A stretch of DNA of 35,036 bases from Nemertoderma westbladi (lineage: Eukaryota; Xenacoelomorpha; Nemertodermatida; Nemertodermatidae): assembly GCA_032718475.1 (NCBI GenBank), contig JAUCBJ010005429.1, positions 1 through 35,036 on the forward strand, given 5' to 3'. The position numbers and the translations under genes were made by a program. Numbering within the stretch: position 1 is the stretch's first letter; every line of letters begins with the position of its first letter. This document shows, piece by piece, positions 29,476 to 35,036 of this stretch. The notes beneath the pieces are model-generated. The model had not been told where the DNA came from. It was given only the letters and a program-made list of their open reading frames with translations, and ran no database searches.

Positions 29476-30466
29476 CCCGCCGAAATAAAATAGTTAAATA
29501 TGAAATATTGCAATTTTGTTATCGTACTAACCGATGTTATATCAGCTACAGCTAGACATTTCATATATGTTGTGGTTGAAGATACCATATTCATACTATT
29601 AGCGGTCAAATAGGCTAATATGTTACCAATAAATCCAATAACTGTTTATTATAATTGTTTATTAAATTTAAGATTGTTGATGTCTTATATAATATGTAAT
29701 CCTCTGCTTTCATATCTTCCACGGCCGTTACGTTAAATTCCATATTTAGTTGTTATTTAAATGGGATTAAATTATCATAAATATGTAAGTTCAGTTGCTT
29801 CAAATGAAAATTATGATCTTCAGCGCAAATGGGGCGCAACGGAAATAAAGTATCGTTTATTGTTTTGGTTATATAACACCACCCATTATTTCCCTTAATG
29901 TTTTAAATTAAATTAAATTAATTTTCAAACCTACTAAATACGATATAAATATACTAAATACTATAAGAATTTTAAATACCGCATACTGAAAAATATCTTC
30001 ACTAAATATGTCCTACCCTAAACAGCAACCTTCCAAGTTATTTTCTTATCTTCCCACCCAATCCAGAATAAGCCGTATTTCGCCATCCAATCGGAACTAA
30101 GAGTAGAGCTGGATTTCCTAAAACTTTTCCTCAATTTGTATCCAACCTGGTTAAAAATGGGATTCGATCGCGATGGGGTTAGAGTCCTACGATTGCGCCA
30201 ATAAAGATAGTTATTTTCGTTAAAATAAACTTTTATCATTCGAGGTTAAGAACACCTATAGTAGAACAGTTACTATAATAAATGCATAAGCTTTGGCACA
30301 TATCCATTGATTAACCGTTGCTAGACGTTTTTAATCCAACACATGGCGTCTCCATGATGGGAGCAAAGGTTGTTTCCAAAGAACGTGATATAGGCGCAAT
30401 ATTATACAGAAAAGTTGCTAAAACATGCAAAAAAGTGAGAACATGGTGTAATTATTACATTGCATC
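29476..30466. other. AT-rich non-coding DNA
   Basis: No gene or clear repeat was recognised. The minus-strand frame at 30018-30239 has no motif. Confidence 0.5.
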
Positions 30467-30682
30467 TTGAAATACAAGTTGAAGGTTGTGAAATACAAGT
30501 CGAGGGTTGTGAAATACAAGTCGAGGAGGGACAATCATTTAAACAATAGAGTGAAACAGTATAAAGTTGCAAAGATGCTTCAGGGAAAGTTTGATTTTGC
30601 TGTAGATTATTGGATTGAGTTACAGCAATTTCACAGAGAAACTTGGGGTTTCATTCCACTAATGCATAAAGATAAGCCTAGG
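30467..30682 (+). CDS. Possible unrecognised exon
   Basis: An open stretch of about 72 codons starts with three near-identical 21-bp repeats (VVKYKSR-like heptapeptide) and continues with a non-repetitive part containing FDFAVDYWIELQQFHRETW. It ends at CCTAG/GTAAGAT, a good 5' splice site, after which the frame closes almost at once. I do not recognise a family. The splice site and the mixed composition make it a weak candidate for a host exon; it may equally be chance. Confidence 0.2.
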
Positions 30683-30685
30683 TAA

Positions 30686-31023
30686 GATCGGGGTTCGGCC
30701 GATTATGGACTTTAGGGAACTCAAAACCTATATTGTTAATAAACTAGGTGCAGATGCGTCTGCCAGTACTGCGAAAACTCAGAAAGAGGGTGACAATGGG
30801 TGACCAGACTGTAATACCTGATCTCAAGTGTGCATAGATGCAGATCAAAATTGACTCTAGCCTACCAGGTGGTAAAATATAATGGAATTCGATATTAATT
30901 AATTTATTCATCTCAACGCAAACATCATAATAGTATTATGTTGGAAATACCGGTAAATTAAGATTACACCGTCACCTGCATTTATTGCCAAACATTATGG
31001 TGCATTTAGTTATGAATACTAAA
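30686..31023. other. Non-coding DNA
   Basis: No feature recognised. Confidence 0.4.
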
Positions 31024-31157
31024 TTAATATAATGAGAAATATAGTATATAATTATATTTACGCCCGAAATCGGGGCAAACGGTAAAATGTAAAATTGAAC
31101 TCATTTTAAAATGCATTAAAATATATATAAAACGATTTACGTGTGCCGTGGGTAGGC

Positions 31158-31176
31158 GGGGGGGGGGGGGGGGGGG
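31158..31176 (+). repeat. Poly-G tract of 19
   Basis: Uninterrupted run of 19 G within the third LINE remnant, followed by GTGTGTGGG-type sequence. Confidence 0.95.
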
Positions 31177-32170
31177 AGTCGCAAGAGCGGGGCTCTGTGT
31201 GTGGGTGTGTGCAAGTGTGGGGCTCTGTGGGCACACGAGAGCGTGGTAGCGGTTTTCGCTGGAGTCGCCACAGAATCTACACTCACAGCTTGCATCAAGT
31301 TCGTGAAACGGTTGAGAGTTACTGCAGAGTTTGTGGTGGAACCCGTGGGAAGTGCACCGCCGCACCGGGTTAGTATGTGCCGGTTTCGCTGCCCTGGACG
31401 TCTCCAGGTGCGGTTGGCGAACGCGGGACCTAGGGAGTATCTTTCCTTTGTGTAGTTTGTTTCGGGTTCATCACGGAAGTTCTGATAGGCAGTTAAAACG
31501 TCGGTATTAAATACAGTTGGAGATTTCGAAATTATATCATTGATGAATGTATCCGTTTCGATTAGAAGTAGTGCAAGAGTGGAGGAGACTGAGGTATGTA
31601 GTCCTAACATGCGTTTGACGTGCGCGTTCTTTATTTTATCGAGGGTTTTTAGATGTATCAGTTTGAGGAACGGACAGATCTGTTCAATGGCGTTTTTTCA
31701 TATTAAATATTTGCATTCCAGTTTCGACGGATAAAAGCGGGAGGTGGTTCAGGGATCCGATGATGCTGTAAGCTGATTTGAGTTTAGAGTTTACATGTAC
31801 AGTGAAGCTGAGAGATGGTTGTAAAGTGATTCCAAGGTATTGATTCTGTGAGAAGTGAAGAAATTTGGGCCTGGCGGATCGGATCCAATGGTACCCAATT
31901 TAAAATTGTGTGAGGAAGATGCGATGGTCTAAAACAGAGACACCGCATGCCTTGGCGAACCATAGCTCGTAGGAGCGCCAAGGATGGGTAGTAGGATCAA
32001 ACCCAGAGGGGCCAGATTGTGAGACTGGTCGCAGAGAAAATAGTCCCACCCCACATCCAATACTAGATTGGATTCCCAAGAATGGAGCGCACTTTACGGT
32101 TGATGCTGTCTTCTCACCCGGAAGAGGAGTGTTAGCGGATCCATTCCGCTGTAATTTCCTACCATTAAAT

Positions 32171-32189
32171 GGGGGGGGGGGGGGGGGGG
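32171..32189 (+). repeat. Poly-G tract of 19
   Basis: Uninterrupted run of 19 G about 45 bp from the tail of LINE copy E. Confidence 0.95.
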
Positions 32190-32232
32190 CTGATTTACCA
32201 AGTTGGCCATCAAGGTATACAACAGGGCATAC

Positions 32233-33880
32233 CACTACTACTAGGATCGGCATGCTGCATTGCAGCTGCATTTTTAAGAATGCTGTGCCGGCTTGTCAAC
32301 AAAATTGCATCGCCACAACTCCCTATCACCCATGACATTTGCTAGATCATCCGCATCTTCAAGGCCAGTGTCCTTTAAGATGCGTCTCAAGAAAGTCATG
32401 GGCTGTCCACCATGCTTATTCACTCCATGAGGCTGCCAAAGTACAAGATTATGCACTGGCTGGTCCTCACGGCGAAAGCAATGTCCTGCAAAGCGGAGGC
32501 GATTTTGTTCTAGTGTCAAGCTTGGGGGAACCAATGAGACACCTCCAATGTTATATAGTGTCTGGTTGGAGATGTGTGCATTGTACTTGACACAATGAAC
32601 CCGGCGTAGCATTCTTGTGAATGTGCCATCCAGAGATTTGGTGTCCTCAGCAGTTAGAGCCCAGCATGGACTCCCATAGAGGAGTACTGGAACTACTGCT
32701 GCTCTAAATAATCGGACCTTAAGTTTCCGATTAATTCTCGGTGACTTCCAAATCCTGGAAAGCCTATTCAAGGCTGCCCATGCCTTTCCCTTACGTATTC
32801 GAAGGTTCTCACCTGACTTCCGGATCCATGATCCCAGGTAACAGAAGTCGTCCACATGCTCAAGCATACCATCCTTTGAGCTTATGCTCATCCGATCAGA
32901 GACTTGCTGAGGACTTTCAAAGTTAACTGTCAGAATTTTGGTCTTTTTGGAGTTAATAAAAAGACCAACACTAGAAACAGCATGTTCTAATGAGCTGAGG
33001 AGCCGTTGGGCTCCCTCTAATGATTCTGCGAGTACTCCTAAGTCATCAGCAAAGTCTAGATCAGTTAGGTACTTGGCAGGATTTCCTCGACTTCTGGAGC
33101 CAGTAGGTGGAGTTATCATCACCCCATCATCATTATAATGATCTAAGGACATGCGTAGAACATAGTCAACCACACTTCAAATGGTTCTGTGTCACCGTCA
33201 ACAGTAGACACAAATGTTGTCGAACCATCGTATACTGACTGATCTGATTGCTGCAATAATTTCATCAGGAATCCCATATAATGAAAGTATGCTGAACATA
33301 CGTGAGCGAGAGACTGAATCAAAGGCCTTGAAGAAGTCAACAAAGATAACAGCCAGATGCCTGTCTTTCTTTTTTGATAACTCTTCAATTATCCTTCTAA
33401 GTGCCAAAATGGGCTCCATGGTCCCACGACCTTTACGGAACCCATTCTGATTTCCACGGAGCAGTCTCTCAATGGGATCCCTGATGCGATTTAATAGAAT
33501 CCTATTGTATAGCTTTGCAGCAATCGAGATCAATGAGATTCCTCGAAAAGAACCATAGAGTGTTAGGTTGCCCTTCTTGGGAACTGGCACCAACTTATTT
33601 GTTTTCATTTCTTGTGGGACTCTTGTTGTTCGGTACATGTCTACTATGATGGGATAGATGAGCTTTAAACACTCAGGTATTTTAAAGACCTCAGGGGGAA
33701 CACCATCTACTCCACTGGCACGATTGGTCTTAATGCTCTTTGCAGCAGCCTTCACTTCTGCAAAGGAGATATCGCCAATGGGAATATCTGGCAAAGGGAT
33801 GATGCAATAGGGCCAGCTGGGCTGTGGACTTACAATCCACCTCAGTGGGCTAGAGGCTAGCAAAGGCCTAAGGGAGGTAG
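32233..33880 (-). pseudogene. LINE family 1, copy E: longest copy of the family in the window
   Basis: This minus-strand copy covers nearly the whole reverse transcriptase and the C-terminal part. The first frame (33863-33198) has KTNRASGVDGVPPEVF, PVPKKGNL, FRGISLISIAAKLYN, NGFRKGRGT and FVDFFKAFDS; the second (33173-32274) has DFADDLGVL and the HCFRREDQPVHN block. Between them lie two lesions: a 4-bp CAGT duplication near 33232-33240 that shifts the frame, and a deletion of about 56 bp near 33173 that removes the GVLQGDTLAP segment. The endonuclease is absent. The 3' end has a short TAG tail (32233-32243). I did not find a clear target-site duplication. Confidence 0.9.
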
Positions 33881-34129
33881 ATTCATGGGGCGATACGTAG
33901 CCAATGGGAGCACATGTCGGTTTTGGGGGTGTATCGATTGGAGGCCAGAGTAACGTGTCAGTCTATATATTGCCTGGGTGTCAGCCCCCCTTTACATTTA
34001 CCCCTTTACATATATTAATGGTCACGTGCATCCTAAACTTAGTTGGCATTTTATTCACGTTGGACGATGAACAGTTTTCACCGTCAGCCGTAATAATAGG
34101 CCTACTGATTGTGCTGTAATCATTGACCA
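33881..34129. other. Non-coding DNA between LINE copy E and the Gypsy remnant
   Basis: No feature recognised. The short frames on both strands have no motif. Confidence 0.4.
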
Positions 34130-34756
34130 GTGAATCAACATTCTGATATATATTACAATAACTATTCAGCATCAGATAACTCTTTTCATCAGGCCTTCGG
34201 CCACAGTATTCCCAAACGGCAAACGCGGCGATGCGTAGCAAACGTTACAAAGTCGACCCGGTTGACCAGGATCCTGTCACAATTGTCTACTGATTTTACG
34301 AAGTTTAAGAATAACATTTACTTGATAATTTACGATTGTGCTTTAAGGATTCGTAGTGTAGTATGACGAAAAGTTAATGAGAAGTAAGGTTCCGTTATTA
34401 AAGAACTACAGCAACTATTTATCGAATGGGGCCCACCTGAGGAAATATTGAAAGATAATTTGCCCGCCTTCCGGAGCAGAGAGTTCAAACAGTTTCTGGA
34501 TAGATGGGAAATTAAATTAATTCCTTCATGTGCCAATTGACCTCAGGGGAATCCTGTAGAAAAGTCACACCATACAATCAATGCTTGGGCAGCCAGGGCA
34601 GGAAAGGTCCCTATCCAAATTTCATTTTGGCACAACAGAACTGCAGCAAAGGGAAATAAAACTCCATTGGAACTCTTGGCTTCTAATCATATAAACAAAT
34701 TAACTGGGGTGACAACATTATTTGCTGAATGCACTAGGATTGAATACCTAGGTTAG
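34130..34756 (+). pseudogene. Gypsy-type (Ty3-like) integrase pseudogene
   Basis: One forward frame reads through three stops. It starts with a degraded zinc-binding region (H...GH...CVANVTKST, about 34180-34260), then YLIIYDCALRIRSV where the first catalytic D of the integrase core sits, then the second acidic site as ILKDNLPAF (about 34450-34470), then PQGNPVEKSHHTINAW (about 34541-34590) with the third catalytic residue E. Internal stops fall at 34364-34366 (TGA), 34385-34387 (TAA) and 34538-34540 (TGA). Integrase inserts retrotransposon cDNA into the genome; this copy is dead. Reverse transcriptase, protease and LTRs are not seen. It is unrelated in detail to the BEL integrase at 1815-2370. 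Confidence 0.75.
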
Positions 34757-35036
34757 GAGGTACTGCTGTACCGCTTACCGTGAGGAGCTGGCTGGTGTGC
34801 TTCAGTAGTCCTTGGCTTTACACCATCATCACTGGATTATATATTAAAGGATTCATTTTATTTTTTTTAACCTCAAACTGTAAGTAATAGAAGGATTCAT
34901 TTTATACTCTTTAAATTTAAAAAACATCATAATCTACGGTGGCTCATTGTGGCCACTTTGATTTGAATACTTATTAGGAGCCCGCTCGACAGGCGGGATA
35001 CTTACTGTAAAAATCTGCGGGATACTTACTGTAAAA
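34757..35036. repeat. Non-coding end of window with short direct repeats
   Basis: AAGGATTCATTTTAT occurs twice (34848-34862 and 34890-34904). GCGGGATACTTACTGTAAAA occurs at 34993-35012 and again at 35017-35036, a period of 24 bp cut off by the window end, so a tandem array may continue outside. Confidence 0.7.

Larger units (their letters stand above)
31040..32230 (-). pseudogene. LINE lineage 3: reverse transcriptase tail with CCHC motif
   Basis: On the minus strand a Y-L-G-I-T-L-Q-P-S-L-S-F segment (about 31846-31810) marks the end of a non-LTR reverse transcriptase palm/thumb region. Downstream, after frameshifts, an open stretch at 31610-31380 leads into C-R-F-C-G...H-A-L-V-C-P (31281-31231), a C-x2-C-x8-H-x3-C knuckle of the kind that ends many LINE proteins. 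The pieces lie in different frames with stops between, and two G19 tracts (C on this strand) interrupt the proline-rich parts. It shares no obvious sequence with LINE families 1 and 2. The catalytic part is missing. The lineage is not resolved. Confidence 0.6.

Noticed and set aside
31143-31455. Plus-strand Gly- and Val-rich frames
   Set aside because: They are shadows of the minus-strand LINE remnant and the G19 tract.

Overview
The window reads as non-coding, transposon-rich nuclear DNA from an animal, most likely an invertebrate. It is AT-rich and holds no operons or long clean genes. It carries fragments of most classes of metazoan transposable element: BEL/Pao, Gypsy, several non-LTR (LINE) lineages, Penelope, PIF/Harbinger, hAT-like elements, a MITE and a tRNA-derived SINE. 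The only convincing host gene is one exon of a class A peptide-type GPCR on the minus strand. Its NSxxNFFLY version of the TM7 motif is common in invertebrate neuropeptide receptors. I cannot name the species.

Layout. 1-8.0 kb is a composite. Two divergent copies of one sequence in opposite orientation (453-808 and 7245-7970) bracket a decayed BEL/Pao pol tail (800-2941), an LTR-like stretch (2946-4520), unrecognised gag-position ORFs (4657-6228), and a 163/168-bp inverted repeat (6281-6443 / 7012-7179) that encloses a C-poly tract and a Penelope GIY-YIG remnant. 8.05-9.37 kb is a 5'-truncated LINE whose TAG tail runs directly into a 2.9-kb minisatellite of about 46 copies of 63 bp (9367-12263), which has a 17-monomer higher-order duplication. 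12.3-14.4 kb is AT-rich spacer with a degenerate 17-bp repeat. 14.41-15.15 kb is the GPCR exon.

15.5-21.7 kb is LINE territory. The best-resolved structure is a LINE copy flanked by an 11-bp duplication (17592-17602 / 21721-21731). It is split by a 2890-bp hAT-like element with an 8-bp duplication, which in turn contains a 382-bp hairpin MITE with a 9-bp duplication and a second-family LINE on the minus strand. 22.4-24.2 kb holds a 465-bp direct duplication. 24.98-25.85 kb is another LINE copy with its 11-bp duplication. 27.1-28.0 kb is a broken HARBI1-type transposase in which a 50-bp piece of coding sequence is tandemly repeated four times. 29.2-29.5 kb is a SINE. 31.0-32.2 kb is the tail of a third LINE lineage, 32.23-33.88 kb the longest copy of the first LINE family, and 34.13-34.76 kb a Gypsy-type integrase pseudogene.

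The mobile genes are all visibly broken by stops, frameshifts, deletions or truncation, so none is expected to be active. I found no evidence for a new multi-gene functional system. The most informative content is structural: nested insertions with readable target-site duplications, tandem amplification inside a transposase gene, and a pol-LTR-gag order that suggests tandem or permuted retroelement copies. All family assignments come from reading motifs by eye, without database searches.
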